Notes under the pieces: generated by a model
What the model saw: the letters and a program-made list of their open reading frames with translations, nothing else
The model's database searches: none
What the model was told of the DNA's origin: nothing
Position numbers and translations under genes: made by a program
In this document: piece by piece, positions 9,406 to 19,690 of the stretch
Numbering within the stretch: position 1 is the first letter of the stretch
How the letters are laid out: the number at the start of each line of letters is the position of its first letter
NCBI GenBank assembly: GCA_034769895.1
Contig: CM068367.1
Location: 115,552,573 to 115,616,572 of the forward strand
Direction of reading: 5' to 3'
From: Magicicada septendecula
Lineage: Eukaryota > Arthropoda > Insecta > Hemiptera > Cicadidae
DNA length: 64,000 nucleotides

Positions 9406-10074
9406 GATATATAGTGAGAAAGTGAAGAAGATAAAGAGGAAGAGAGAGAAAGAGAGAACTTAATCACATATATAAGACATTAACACGTGGAAGTATATGA
9501 CAGGAGACTCACCTTGCTTGACACGTCAACGTAACAATACTTTTATCGTTAACATAAGGTGAAGGCCGTGTTGGACAGAGAGAAATGACGCAAGTTATGG
9601 AATTTATATTTGGACGACGCTGAAAAAGAGACGTACATATTCTGAGACGTGGTATACATGCAGAATAGAAAAAATAAATTTACAACTAGTCAACAAAATT
9701 ACTTTGTAACATCGCTCTCGAGGTGAATTTTATTGCGTCGACGAAATATGGCAAACAAAAGAACAAGATTGAGTTTTGGCTGAAACACGAAACAAAAGGG
9801 AGAGAGAGACAGGACCTTGTAATAACGTAAATTTAAAACAATTTCGGACGTAATTTGTCTGCCATGAGCAGTGGCAGTAGTAAAGACTACAAAACTATCT
9901 TCTCCGTAGTTGATAAAGATGAAAATGAATCCAGACAGTTGTTGTATCACGGGGGGGTGGAAAGGAGAAGAAGATATTCACAAACTTTTGTTACCCTGCG
10001 GAGGATGGTAACAATGGAAAGGAACGACCCGGCTTCAGTTATGTAAACAGACAGGACCCACCCACCCACACCAA

Positions 10075-10075
<1 letters not shown>
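9406..10075. other. No gene recognised
   Basis: AT-rich sequence with a GA-rich patch (9418-9460). A minus-strand open frame at 9699-9950 has no motif I recognise. A C-rich CCCACCCACCCACACC run leads into the adjacent (AC)n. Confidence 0.45.

Positions 10076-10151
<76 letters not shown>
10076..10151. repeat. (AC)n microsatellite
   Basis: Perfect AC run of about 38 units. Confidence 0.97.
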
Positions 10152-10153
<2 letters not shown>

Positions 10154-10420
10154 GCGAGATTCAGCATAATGTTGAAATTGAATCAGGCAGACCCGACCCT
10201 GCTGCTACTACTCATGCAGACAATAAAACAGTATTCCTTCTCTCTCAAAACACGATTATTCCAAACAATGTGACAAAATATGGTTACTGCGCTATGATCT
10301 GACTAAATAAACAATGTACACTGCTAAAAACGGAAAGAGTGTTCTGACGCTAATCTCATTATTGTTACAACGTCTAATGCGTAAATAAAACTTGTTTCTA
10401 TTTAACAAGACGTTCTTACT

Positions 10421-10483
10421 GCGAACAAGACTCGTGTACGCGAGTGACTTATATGCGAACAAGACTCGTGTACGCGAGTGACT
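10421..10483. repeat. 34-bp direct duplication
   Basis: The 29-nt word beginning GCGAACAAGACTCGTG occurs at 10421 and again at 10455, separated by TATAT, giving a 34-bp period. Each copy contains the small palindrome-like CTCGTGTACGCGAG. The surrounding 10152-10680 holds nothing else that I recognise. Confidence 0.85.
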
Positions 10484-10684
10484 GCGTTGGATCACTAGAC
10501 AGCACACGGTCATTGGCTTCACAGGACGCTTAACGAAACATAGAATTGACTGTGTCCCTGATGGTTCCGATATAGCCTGTGAAATACGTGTCAGACAAAA
10601 TATATTCTTATACGCCCAGAAGAAATTAATTGTTCTTGAGATTACTGTCAATATCGGTGTGTCAGGTATTAATCTAGAGATAAT

Positions 10685-11395
10685 CAGGTTTGCACAGGAC
10701 GTGGTGTTGCTGCCCAGGATGAAAGGACATTAAAGGGAATGCTGATTTCAGCAGAACTTGTAAGGAGTTTGGAATGAATGTCAATGTAAAGAAGACAAAT
10801 AGCATGACTATAAGCAAAGTGAGCAGGATAAATTGAAATAGCCAACCTGTAAATTGAACAAGTGGCGGTTTTTAAATATCTGTGATGCTCGGAAAAAGGG
10901 CATGCAATTGGCAATCTTCTCTAGACATCCGTTGTAGTCACGAGATGAAATACAAATTACCTTAGTTAAGGAAGCTCTTAATAGAAAGAAAATATTATTA
11001 TCCGGACCACTTGACTCAAAGCTGAGAAAAGGATGGTAAAGTATTGTGTTTGGAGCATGCTCCTATGTGCGGTAGTGTATGTTGCGAAGCGGTAGTATGT
11101 TGGGAAGTGAGGAAAGAAGTGGAGAGGAGGTTACAGGCCTTCGAGATGTGAGCAGGGAGAAGGGCGGAAAGGATTTCGTGGAAGGATAGGGTGACGAATG
11201 AGAAAGTGCTTGCAACTATAAGAGAGAAAATGAGAGTGTTGGCTATCAGCAGAGGCAGGAAAAGAAATTGGATGGCATTACAGTGTATGCGGCAAACATA
11301 ATGTAATGTGATGGTAGAAACACTGGAGGAACTGGTAAATGGAAAGCGGAATAGAGGACGGAGCGGAGCCCAGATGATGGCTGATCTAGGGATGC
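10685..11395 (+). mobile_element. LINE fragment (reverse transcriptase C-terminal half)
   Basis: Frame-shifting translations give RFAQDVVLLP (equivalent to the F-DD box, second D pair lost), CKEFGMNVNVKKTNSM-ISK, EQVAVFKYL, ITLVKEALNRKKILLSGPLDSKLRKGW and RAERISWKDRVTNEKVLATIREK. This is the palm/thumb and C-terminal part of an insect LINE. The tail AGCGGAATAGAGGACGGAGCGG encodes the GK--RGR-GAQMM block. Many stops; a dead 5'-truncated copy. Confidence 0.75.
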
Positions 11396-11581
11396 AATAT
11401 CAAAAAACGAAGCGACTCACCTAGAATTGGAAAGCATAGAGGGAGATCCCTTGTAAGACCTGCCCTTGGGAACATGACGTGATAACTAGTATAGTATATC
11501 CAGCAATCCAGCAACACATAAAGGTTTACCAATGACATTTGGAATGCGCTCACAATGAAATAAATAATTATTATCACTCAC

Positions 11582-11696
11582 CTGTTAAACAGTTCAATGT
11601 TGAAGAATACGTATTCACCGCTGTCGACCATGTTGAGTTCTTCGGCGGCCAACAATATCTCTCGTACCGTCAACGGGTTGGCGCACACCACAACGA
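11582..11696 (-). CDS. Exon of receptor-type guanylyl cyclase (ligand-binding domain)
   Basis: On the minus strand a pyrimidine-rich CTTTTGTTTCAG acceptor (AG at 11698-11697) precedes a 115-bp open exon that ends at AACAG|GTGAGTG (donor GT at 11581-11580). The exon starts with two bases completing a codon, has 37 full codons and leaves two bases at the end. It encodes VVVCANPLTVREILLAAEE and, directly after, LNMVDSGEYVFFNIELFN. The pattern VREI-LAA-EL...GEYVFFNIELF is that of the extracellular ANF-receptor-like domain of membrane guanylyl cyclases (natriuretic-peptide-receptor type; insect Gyc32E/Gyc76C relatives), which convert GTP to cGMP on ligand binding. No other exon of this gene was recognised in the window, so its introns are long. 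The gene reads right to left, in the same direction as the LTR retrotransposon 205 bp upstream. Confidence 0.85.
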
Positions 11697-11897
11697 CTGA
11701 AACAAAAGACAACGACAATTAACTGACAGTCATTCCCAGGCTACGAACAATATAATTTGCAAGGTCATTTCTACAATTTGATGACAATAGAATCACCACT
11801 GACGACTTATACTCAGATATTTTTACACTGTCTGGTAAACTGTTTTTCAGTAACGTAGGCATACTAGTTAAAATTATGCCTTGATTCATCTGTATAT

Positions 11898-11901
11898 ATA
11901 T
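11898..11901. other. Target-site duplication ATAT, left
   Basis: ATAT directly precedes the left LTR; the same four bases follow the right LTR at 21854-21857. A 4-bp duplication is usual for Ty3/gypsy integrases. The flank is itself TA-rich, so part of the match could be chance. Confidence 0.75.
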
Positions 11902-13866
11902 TATAAGAATTTTTCTTTATATTGGGAGTTTTTGATAATTGTAATAAATTAATAATTAAAATTACTTACTGCCAAAATGTTTCAAATTCCCGGGCGCCAC
12001 CTCATATCTACAAGGATGTGGATATAAAGGATTCATTTGCCAAACACACAACAACAATATTATGTCTAATGCTTATTTAATTAATCAAGTTGTAGCAAAT
12101 TACAAATATAACATTCTGGATGGATATTTCCTTAAGTAGAATCACTTCTCTTATCTTAACAATGAGTATCTCTGAAATCGCGATGAATTAACATTTAATA
12201 ATTTTATAACACTTATAATTGTAAATTATAATCTACAATTGTATTTGGCAAATTTATATTATTGTTTAGATATGGTTTTTTAAGAATTTACTAGTGACGT
12301 TTTATTTCGCTTCAGTCGAATGCAGAGCACTGAGAGGCAGTTCTCAAGGTTAATTAATTATTAGAGTGAGTTCTTTGATTTGAATGAATTGAGTTTGTTG
12401 ACTTAACTCTAAAGTACCATTAGTTTGAGAACGTTGATTATTCGTAGTTCATACTCTCGGTGACATCATGTGGTCCTCTGTGTTTAGTAGTTGCAGATCT
12501 CCGTAGTCGTTGTAGATTACGTATCCTTTCGCGATCACTGCACCTCACAATCACTGTTTAATTATTGACGCATTCTCGACCTGTTCACTTTTCACGGCAC
12601 ACCTATTGTGTTGAATATGAGTGTCCTTAATTGATGTGGGTAAAGTTCATGTGTAATGTTTTTTTTTTAATAGTTCTTAGATTGCTGATTTTATGTCTAA
12701 TGTCTCTGTTGTAGAATATGCACTGAGTCTCTATGTTGATGTGTTCTGTATTATAGAAAAGCTGCTGTGATGTTTATAGTTTCTTGTGAATTATTTGTAA
12801 TTGTAGAATGTCTGTTAATTGAATTTGTCTTCACTTAGTATTGTACTGTGTATCCGTATTCTCCGACACTTTGTTTAAATTATGGTGAAGTTCAACTCTC
12901 TTGCGAGTTAAGATGATTTGTGGTGATCACTTTGTAAATGATGAGTACTAGACTAGACTAATGATGAGTACTGGACTAATGATGAGTACTAGACTGATGA
13001 TGAATACTAGACTGATGATGAATACTAGACTGCCGTTTTTCTGTTCTGAGATCTACCAAGTAAACTCTCATCCCGCCTACCTCTGCTGAATCTTCCATCT
13101 GCTTGGATACTCTTATTGGTTCCTTAGCCAGTGTGACAAATTGTATATTCGTAATTGGTTTTCGAGTATATCTGCTTTATACGTGATTCTCTTGTCGAAC
13201 TCCCATTGGTCCTGATTGTTCCTACAGCCGTTTTCTCTATTTACTAGGAATCTCATTCAAGCACTCCAGAATTCGTGAGTTTCGCTTTCCCCTTGTAAAT
13301 CAGGCGACATTTCTTTGTCTCTCGTGGCCGTCTCCTAGTGTCCACTTTCTGTTACACTTTGACGTAGATACAATACTGGTATTGTTCGATCTGCTGCACC
13401 ATTGTTTATTTTCAAGTTGCACTCTAGCTTTGTTTTGAGTCTGGAACGAATCTTCCTTTGTAATCACGACTTTCGTCAATTTTCTACGTTGCAATTGTTC
13501 TGGCCTCTAATGTTGTACCGTATCGAATTGACAAACTCTTTGCTTTCAGTCTGTGTCAAAGTTTTAAAAAGGGTAAATTGGTTTATTGGGGGTTATGCCT
13601 TTCTTACTCAGACCAGCTGCCTGATGCGAAATACAACGTCACACATACATTTAGTAAGTGTCACTCTTTTTGTCAACAATTAACTTTACAGCCGTAACAC
13701 ATCAAGCTGTCTGTAGGTTACAATGCCAAGAGGACAGTCTTACAAACTTTCCCTTCACACCCTCACATACTTCTTTGTCAAATATAACTGCTAGTACACA
13801 TTATTTTTTAGCTATTCTTTACTACTTGTACAATTTTATAAATATTTTTCAAAAATAAACGTTACA
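11902..13866 (-). repeat. 3' LTR of the gypsy-type element
   Basis: Matches 19888-21853 over its whole length. Read on the minus strand it begins TGTAACGTTT and ends AATTCTTATA, so the terminal dinucleotides are TG...TA rather than TG...CA in both copies. A tandem array of an 18-20 bp GATGA(G/A)TACT(A/G)GACT unit lies at about 12940-13032. A 64-codon minus-strand frame (13300-13494) is present in both LTRs but has no recognisable domain; I treat it as chance. Confidence 0.95.
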
Positions 13867-14738
13867 TTGTCCTTAAATTTTTTATTAATTGATGGTGTGT
13901 AACAAAATCAAATAATAAAATTTGTGCCCTTTTTTTTTATGTAAATTTAAATTAATTATGTAAATTTTAATTAATTAAGTATAAATATCTAATGAGTTAC
14001 ATTTATTGCTAATGATGTAATCCCTTTAACGGGTTAGAGGACGTTCAACTTGGTTTGTTTACGTTCGAAACTGTCTACTGTGTACCCTTGTGTCAGGGTT
14101 AAGATTTATGACTTCATCCCCTGTCACTCGACACTTTCACACCTTGTTGCTTGGCAAAGGGTCCTACTAAAGGTTTAAATTTTTCTGTTTTCTATGCTAA
14201 CCTATACAATTGTTTACAATCCTACGCACTACCATCCATTCAGACCACTTATCTTCCTAACATATCATAATATAGAATTAACAACTATCTAATTCATTAT
14301 GTACATCTGTTTCCATATAATTATTCACCTAGATACTATTACTGTTCTTTCTTACTTCCTATTAGTTAAATATCCACTTATATATATTTTTCATTTGTCA
14401 ATAATTTTCTACTTGCAATTGCATACAACAACAAAAATTCATAATATCCTATTAATTATCACTTAGTTCTTATCATTACTTTCATTGTTAGTCATTGTTC
14501 AATGTATTTGTTTTGTTTTTCTTAGATATACTTTTATTCTTCTACATAATATACAAAATATAAATCTTTACTCTGTTATACATCGTCAGTTGATAATCTT
14601 ACTTCGATTATTACTTTAAACTTTTACAATTATTATACATAACTTTATTATATCATATTTATTTTATGAGTGCTACAATTTGCTTACTCACGTAACCGAT
14701 CGTTACTAACGCATTATTTCCTTTTACTGCTCTTCTTG
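13867..14738 (-). other. Noncoding segment between integrase and 3' LTR
   Basis: About 870 bp of AT-rich sequence with no open frame of note and no sign of an envelope gene. Purine-rich runs on the minus strand that could serve as polypurine tract are AAAAAATTTAAGGACAA, directly next to the LTR (13867-13885), and AAAAAAAAAGGGCAC at about 13927-13942. I cannot decide between them. Confidence 0.55.
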
Positions 14739-15566
14739 TCAGGTAATATATTGCTTTAGCTGTCGGACATTGAAATTTCCTCTTGTTCCTTTCTTCTCGT
14801 CCAAATATTCTAACATATAAGTAGCTTTACTTATTTGCTTCGCAACCCTATATGGTCCTTCGTACAGGTCGCAAAATTTCGCTATTATCTTATTCATTGC
14901 ATCGGATATTGGACATGTTTTAACTAATACCAGGTCACCGATGGCGAATGTTGTTAGTTCTCTTTGGTTCATCTTATTTGCATGTCGCTCTCTCTTTTCT
15001 TTAATCCTTAAGTAAATGTCTTCCGGCTTATAAGTAGTTGGTTCGGAAATCACACTTCTGTCAATAAATTTGGTCCACTCTCTGGTTGGTTTCTTTCCAA
15101 AGTGTGCCTCGATTGGACTCATCTCAATGGTACTATGGTATGTCTCATTTAAACAAATTTCAATGGCTTGGATATACTTGGCCCAATTTGAGTGTTTCTC
15201 TTTGACAAATACTCGAAATAAGTTGCCTAGTTGTCTGTTAGTTCTCTCAGCTATATTTGTACACGGGTTCCGAATAGCGGTAAACTTCGGTTTAATTCCT
15301 AGTTCTCGTAAACTCCTTGTCCAAACATGAGTAGTGAATTGTGTTCCATTATCAGTGACAATTGATAACGGTTTTCCCCATGACGCTATATATTGTTTGA
15401 GTCTATTTATGGTAGCACGAGTTGTAGCTCTTTTCAACGCATAATGTTTGACGTACTTTGTGAAATTATCGATGATAACAAGAATGTATTTAACACCTCC
15501 AGTCGATGTAATTAGGGGTCCATAGTAGTCCATGCTGATTAACTCCCCTTTCTTCTTTGGCAGCAT
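14739..15566 (-). CDS. Retrotransposon integrase (pol C-terminal part)
   Basis: A 275-residue frame holding the integrase core. The catalytic residues are D13 (ISMDYYGP), D72 (SIVTDNGTQF) and E107 (NPCTNIAERTN), with 34 residues between the last two, as in insect gypsy elements with a short HPQ-type loop. A C-terminal YEGPYRV segment near residue 235 is the GPY/F module. It inserts the cDNA into the genome. It is in the same frame as the upstream pol part and separated from it by one TGA (15609-15611) plus 14 codons, so it probably has no start of its own; the first ATG is internal. Confidence 0.93.
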   Translation of the reverse strand: MLPKKKGELISMDYYGPLITSTGGVKYILVIIDNFTKYVKHYALKRATTRATINRLKQYIASWGKPLSIVTDNGTQFTTHVWTRSLRELGIKPKFTAIRNPCTNIAERTNRQLGNLFRVFVKEKHSNWAKYIQAIEICLNETYHSTIEMSPIEAHFGKKPTREWTKFIDRSVISEPTTYKPEDIYLRIKEKRERHANKMNQRELTTFAIGDLVLVKTCPISDAMNKIIAKFCDLYEGPYRVAKQISKATYMLEYLDEKKGTRGNFNVRQLKQYIT

Positions 15567-15608
15567 CGGGATGGTTTCTCCTACATTATTCTTATGATGA
15601 TCCTTACA

Positions 15609-15611
15609 TCA
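15609..15611 (-). other. In-frame TGA inside pol
   Basis: The codons run CDT CQ (TGT CAG), TGA, then TGT AAG GAT and stay open through the integrase to 14739. The stop falls at a position where this zinc-finger family usually has a residue just after CQ. A C-to-T change in a CGA codon would produce it; that is inference. Confidence 0.9.
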
Positions 15612-17915
15612 CTGACATGTATCGCACTTAGTAATGATTTTATGTATCGTTTTGTTTATTCTGTCTCCAGTAAAGTACTCTCGAAAAAGTCTTTCGGTTT
15701 TTTGTATGCCGCAGTGTCCGTATACAACGTGTAATTCTTTAATTAAATTTTCTTTCATGTTATTCGGTACATGTATTTTCCATGACTTCTTGTCTTGTCG
15801 GTATAGGATTTTTTTAACATATTGATATTTATTATTTAATTTAGAGTCTTCCTTACTTTCTAATTCACAAATAATCTTGTTCAATTTAGGATCTTGGCGC
15901 TGCAATTTCTCAATATTTTTTATATCCTTCATTATTTTCTTATCCAATTTCAAGGTAATACGATTAATTTCCATCTCTTCACTAAAATTGACATCACTGC
16001 TGTCCATAGAGTCCTCTGGGTTTCGGCTTAGTATGTCGGCTACAATATTTTCTTTGCCTTTACAATGCACAATGTCGAAATCGTATTCTTGGATGCACAG
16101 TATCCAGCGGGTAATTCTAGCATTTGATAGGTGGCATTTGTGTAGGAATGTGAGAGCTTTATTATCTGTTATGATTGTGAATTTATGTCCTAATAAGTAT
16201 ATCCGAAATTTCTTCAAACAATGTATGATACTCAGCAGTTCCTTCTCGGTTGTGTGATAGTTTAATTCAGCACCTTTGAAAGTTCTGCTAGTAAAAGCTA
16301 CGACGGCGATGTGTCCTTCGTCATCATATTGAAACAACTGCCCTCCTAGTGCGTAGTTGCTGGCATCCGTTTGTAAATAATATTGCTTCTTGAGATCTGG
16401 GTGTTTTAAAATTACAGTATCTATAAATAATTCTTTGACTAATTTAAATTGTCGGTCGTGCTGCTCCGTCCACTTGAAGTAGCGCTCCTTCTTTAACAAT
16501 TGTATTAATAAAGATGTTGTTTCAGCATATCGACTGGTAAATCTGTTATAAAAATTTGTAAGTCCTAAAAACCCTTTTAGTTGCTTTTGATTTCTTGGAC
16601 GTGGAAAATTTTGGATTGCCTTTACCTTGTCTGGCATAGGACTAAGGCCTTCTACTGATAAACAGTAACCAAGATAATTAATTTCTCTACGGAAAAACTG
16701 TGATTTTTTGAAGTTCACTGTGATGTTTGCTTCGTATAAATTGGTCAATAATAGATCTAAATGTGTGAGGTGTTCCTCCAGACTGTTAGATAGACATAGG
16801 CAGTCGTCTACATATATTATCGTAAATTTCTTGACTGCATCTGACAACACAGTATCCAATCCTCTCGTCAGGCTGGCCAGACTTGTCTTTAATCCAAACG
16901 GTGTGACTGTGAAGCGGTAGGTCTTTCCTTTATATAGAAACCCGGTGAAGTCCCTGCATTCTCGCTTAAGTGGTACCTGCCAGAAGCTGGAGCGTAGGTC
17001 GATCGATGACATATATTTTACTCCTCCGCAATTAGCAATGAGCTCGTTGATTGGTTGTGCCCCTTCGAAGTCAGGTATCATCACCTTGTTTAACTTCCTG
17101 GCGTCCAAACACAATCTTACGCTCTGGTCCTTCTTTATAACTGTCACCATGGGATTGATATATTGGCTGCTCGCTCGCTCGATCACTCCGTATCTTAACA
17201 TTTTCTGGATCTCCTCTTCGACTTTGTCTTGATAGGCAATTGGTATAGGCCATCCCTTTTGGAAGAAGGGGGTGTTGTCCGTGATACGTAGTTCATGTTC
17301 ATACCCATGAATTCGGCCTGGTTCTTCTCGGAATAGATTTCTATTTTTCATTAATATTTTAGTTAATTTTTTCTTCGTTTCTGTATTTATATTAGTTAAC
17401 TCTTCGACAGCTTCTTGAAAGTTAATAGATTCCTCATTGGCCGTTTCTTTATCCAAAGCGATCTGATGTATATGTACAATTTCATTAGAATCCTCTACAT
17501 TTTTCTTATAATTTCTATTTTTAATATGCATTACATTTTGCTGGAAATCTATAGTACACTCACCTTCCTTCAACATATTTATTCCTAGTATACAGTCTTT
17601 ATTCAGTCCAGGGATGATAAAAAATACTAAGTCAAATTTATAATTATCAACCTCAGCTTCTAAAAGTACTTGTTTTCGTATTAATTTGGATTTATGTCCG
17701 AATGCACCTTTTATATTGGTATTCGATAAGTTTAATAACTCGATCCTACCTAATTTATCTTTATTCTGGTTGAACCACGTTTCGGCAATTCCGTTTAATT
17801 GACTGCCCGAATCAATAAGTGCAATTACTTCTACATTATTTAATTTTATTTTTATTTCCGGACATTTATTGTACGGGAAATTAGTGGTTTCTTCTTCTTC
17901 ATCCATTTTATCCAA
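15609..17915 (-). CDS. Retrotransposon pol: protease, RT, RNase H
   Basis: 768 residues before a TGA. The aspartic protease has DSG at 35-37 (ALIDSGSQL). The reverse transcriptase has the first catalytic aspartate near 306 (SSIDLRSSFWQ) and YVDD at 368-371. RNase H has D517 (LQTDASNYALGG), E558 (TTEKELLSI) and D584 (IITDNKAL). The integrase H2C2 zinc finger (H729, H734, C764, C767) is at the very end and is cut off right after CDTCQ by the TGA. The frame is open further upstream, without an ATG, back to the slippery heptamer in gag, so it is expected to be made as a Gag-Pol fusion. All catalytic residues named here are intact. Confidence 0.95.
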   Translation of the reverse strand: MDKMDEEEETTNFPYNKCPEIKIKLNNVEVIALIDSGSQLNGIAETWFNQNKDKLGRIELLNLSNTNIKGAFGHKSKLIRKQVLLEAEVDNYKFDLVFFIIPGLNKDCILGINMLKEGECTIDFQQNVMHIKNRNYKKNVEDSNEIVHIHQIALDKETANEESINFQEAVEELTNINTETKKKLTKILMKNRNLFREEPGRIHGYEHELRITDNTPFFQKGWPIPIAYQDKVEEEIQKMLRYGVIERASSQYINPMVTVIKKDQSVRLCLDARKLNKVMIPDFEGAQPINELIANCGGVKYMSSIDLRSSFWQVPLKRECRDFTGFLYKGKTYRFTVTPFGLKTSLASLTRGLDTVLSDAVKKFTIIYVDDCLCLSNSLEEHLTHLDLLLTNLYEANITVNFKKSQFFRREINYLGYCLSVEGLSPMPDKVKAIQNFPRPRNQKQLKGFLGLTNFYNRFTSRYAETTSLLIQLLKKERYFKWTEQHDRQFKLVKELFIDTVILKHPDLKKQYYLQTDASNYALGGQLFQYDDEGHIAVVAFTSRTFKGAELNYHTTEKELLSIIHCLKKFRIYLLGHKFTIITDNKALTFLHKCHLSNARITRWILCIQEYDFDIVHCKGKENIVADILSRNPEDSMDSSDVNFSEEMEINRITLKLDKKIMKDIKNIEKLQRQDPKLNKIICELESKEDSKLNNKYQYVKKILYRQDKKSWKIHVPNNMKENLIKELHVVYGHCGIQKTERLFREYFTGDRINKTIHKIITKCDTCQ

Positions 17916-17977
17916 TTCTTCACGAATATCAATATAATCTAATGCTACGTCTAACTGGTTATTTATTTTTCTACTAG

Positions 17978-19690
17978 CTAAGTATTGTTGCCGCGATAAT
18001 GGGTTGGCTGGTCGTTTTTTGTACGTGATTCTTGTGAAGGGCCAGGTTGTTGACGCTCAATTGTTACTGTGTTGACAATGGGCTGTTTTGTTCCCCTATC
18101 CTCTGTACCAAACGTTTGTTTATTGCGCCACCCAGGTCTGTGACCCTCGTGTTCAGTCTCCATTTTCATACCCTTCGTTTTATGATAGCTATTGTTAATA
18201 TGTCTTCCACCGTTGTCAGCCGTTGTTTGTTGTGGCGGCCGATACGATCCTCTCATTTCTCGTTGTTGAATGGTAGCAAACTCATTTAATAAGCTTTCAA
18301 ATTGATCTACTTGTTGGACGCCTCTAGTTATGATGGCAACTTCTATTTCCTTACTATAGTGGCGTGCAAGTTTGCGAATTAAATGCTGATCCGAGATTGG
18401 TGGGATCAGTTGTCTGCACTGTAGAATTTTATTCTCGAGGTATTCCACCATAGTGAGTTTACCATTCGGATAATAACATCCGTACTCCAAGCTGTCCCGG
18501 ATGTTTTCTTGAATTTGTTGACTCCAGAATTTCTTGGTAAACGCCTCCTCGAATTGTTCAAACGTATGTATTTGGGATTGTACGATTCTCCACCATACTG
18601 TTGCTTCACCCTCTAGATGCCTGCTAATCCACTTAATACCTCCGCTGGGGTAATATATTTCTTTAACCTCTTTTAATTCTTTTAGAAATTCCATGGGGTA
18701 GGCGTCTCGTCCGTTGTACCGTACCTCCTTTAACTGTTCTTGGTTAGCCACAATAGTATTTTGGTTGTTTACCATTGGTCTTGACTCCAACTCTGTTAAT
18801 TTTCGTTTTAATTGCTCTTGATCTTCTTTCATCTCGTCGATGCGTCGACCCTTTTCTTCAGCTAATTTTCTTAATTGTTCTTCCATTTCTTCTTTGTTTA
18901 CGGTAGAAATATTTCTGACTTCTTCTCGGACGACCTCTTTCGTTGTTTTTATTTCTCTTCTCACTTCCTGATTGATTCGATTTAAATTTTCACTTAAGTT
19001 TTGAGTAGTTTTTTGTATTTCACACTTAAATTTTTCACTTTGTTGCTGTACCACCTCGCCAAAATTATGCTCAGTCTTATTCAATTCTTCACGCCATGTT
19101 TTATTCACTATTTGAATATCACCAACTAATTTGTCATGCAACGTGTTCATATCGTTTTTTATCTCCTCTCTTAACTTAGTGTGCGTTCCTGTAATATCCT
19201 TAAGAGCTACTTCTAATTTATTCTGATTTGCTTCAACTTTTTCTTCTAATTTCTTCTGATTTACTTTAATATCTTGAATGTCTTCATGTAATTTATTCAG
19301 ACTTATTTCTAATTTATTCTGATTTGCTTCAACTTTTTCTTCTAATTTCTTCTGTAATTTCTTGTTATCTACTTTCATCAATTCGTATAGCATTTGCAGC
19401 TCACTTTTTGGTTGTGGTCCTTCTGCCCTTATTTGTTCCTTCTCCGTCTGTGGTACTGTTGCACTTACTTGTTCAACTTCTGCGTGTGGTCCTTCTGCCC
19501 TTATATTTTCAATATCCGTTCTTATTTCTTCCTCCATCATTGCTATGACTTGAGGATCTCCCATTTGGTTATATATCTCCATCTCTTCGCTCTCTTCAGC
19601 TCTCCTTGGTACTTGTGTTTCTTCTTCACTGGCCATTGTCGTATAAGGTGTTTCTTTTTCCATTTTGCGTGCCTTACTTCGCGTCAACAT
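17978..19690 (-). CDS. Retrotransposon gag
   Basis: 570 residues from an ATG at 19690-19688. Residues about 95-320 are highly charged, K/E/Q/N-rich and predicted coiled-coil; they include a repeated word KKLEEKVEANQNKLE seen twice, from a 96-bp DNA repeat (about 19211-19258 and 19307-19354). Residues about 330-480 form the retrotransposon gag (capsid-like) domain with WISRHLEGEATVWWR, F-EAF-KKFWS and Y-ENKILQCRQL. I see no CCHC zinc knuckle; the C-terminus is basic and Q/G-rich. It would assemble the particle. It ends at a TAG that overlaps the pol frame by about 80 nt. Confidence 0.93.
   Translation of the reverse strand: MLTRSKARKMEKETPYTTMASEEETQVPRRAEESEEMEIYNQMGDPQVIAMMEEEIRTDIENIRAEGPHAEVEQVSATVPQTEKEQIRAEGPQPKSELQMLYELMKVDNKKLQKKLEEKVEANQNKLEISLNKLHEDIQDIKVNQKKLEEKVEANQNKLEVALKDITGTHTKLREEIKNDMNTLHDKLVGDIQIVNKTWREELNKTEHNFGEVVQQQSEKFKCEIQKTTQNLSENLNRINQEVRREIKTTKEVVREEVRNISTVNKEEMEEQLRKLAEEKGRRIDEMKEDQEQLKRKLTELESRPMVNNQNTIVANQEQLKEVRYNGRDAYPMEFLKELKEVKEIYYPSGGIKWISRHLEGEATVWWRIVQSQIHTFEQFEEAFTKKFWSQQIQENIRDSLEYGCYYPNGKLTMVEYLENKILQCRQLIPPISDQHLIRKLARHYSKEIEVAIITRGVQQVDQFESLLNEFATIQQREMRGSYRPPQQTTADNGGRHINNSYHKTKGMKMETEHEGHRPGWRNKQTFGTEDRGTKQPIVNTVTIERQQPGPSQESRTKNDQPTHYRGNNT
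18014..18020 (-). promoter_or_regulatory. Canonical -1 ribosomal frameshift heptamer A AAA AAC
   Basis: On the minus strand the gag codons ACA AAA AAC contain A_AAA_AAC in the zero frame, the X_XXY_YYZ type of slippery site. Slipping back one base leads directly into the open pol frame (CGA CCA GCC ...), which runs without a stop to the protease. The pol frame has a TGA just upstream at about 18058-18060 and gag stops at 17978, so the shift must happen in this ~80-nt window. I did not find a clear downstream pseudoknot by eye. Confidence 0.85.

Noticed and set aside
9947..10150. Cys-Val repeat open frames over AC/TG runs (also near 33631-33939, 48000-48236, 56948, 60725)
   Set aside because: Products of dinucleotide microsatellites; no start context, no conserved domain.
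13300..13494. 64-residue basic ORF, present again at 21286-21480
   Set aside because: The duplication is explained by the two LTRs; no domain, and LTRs of this group do not encode proteins.
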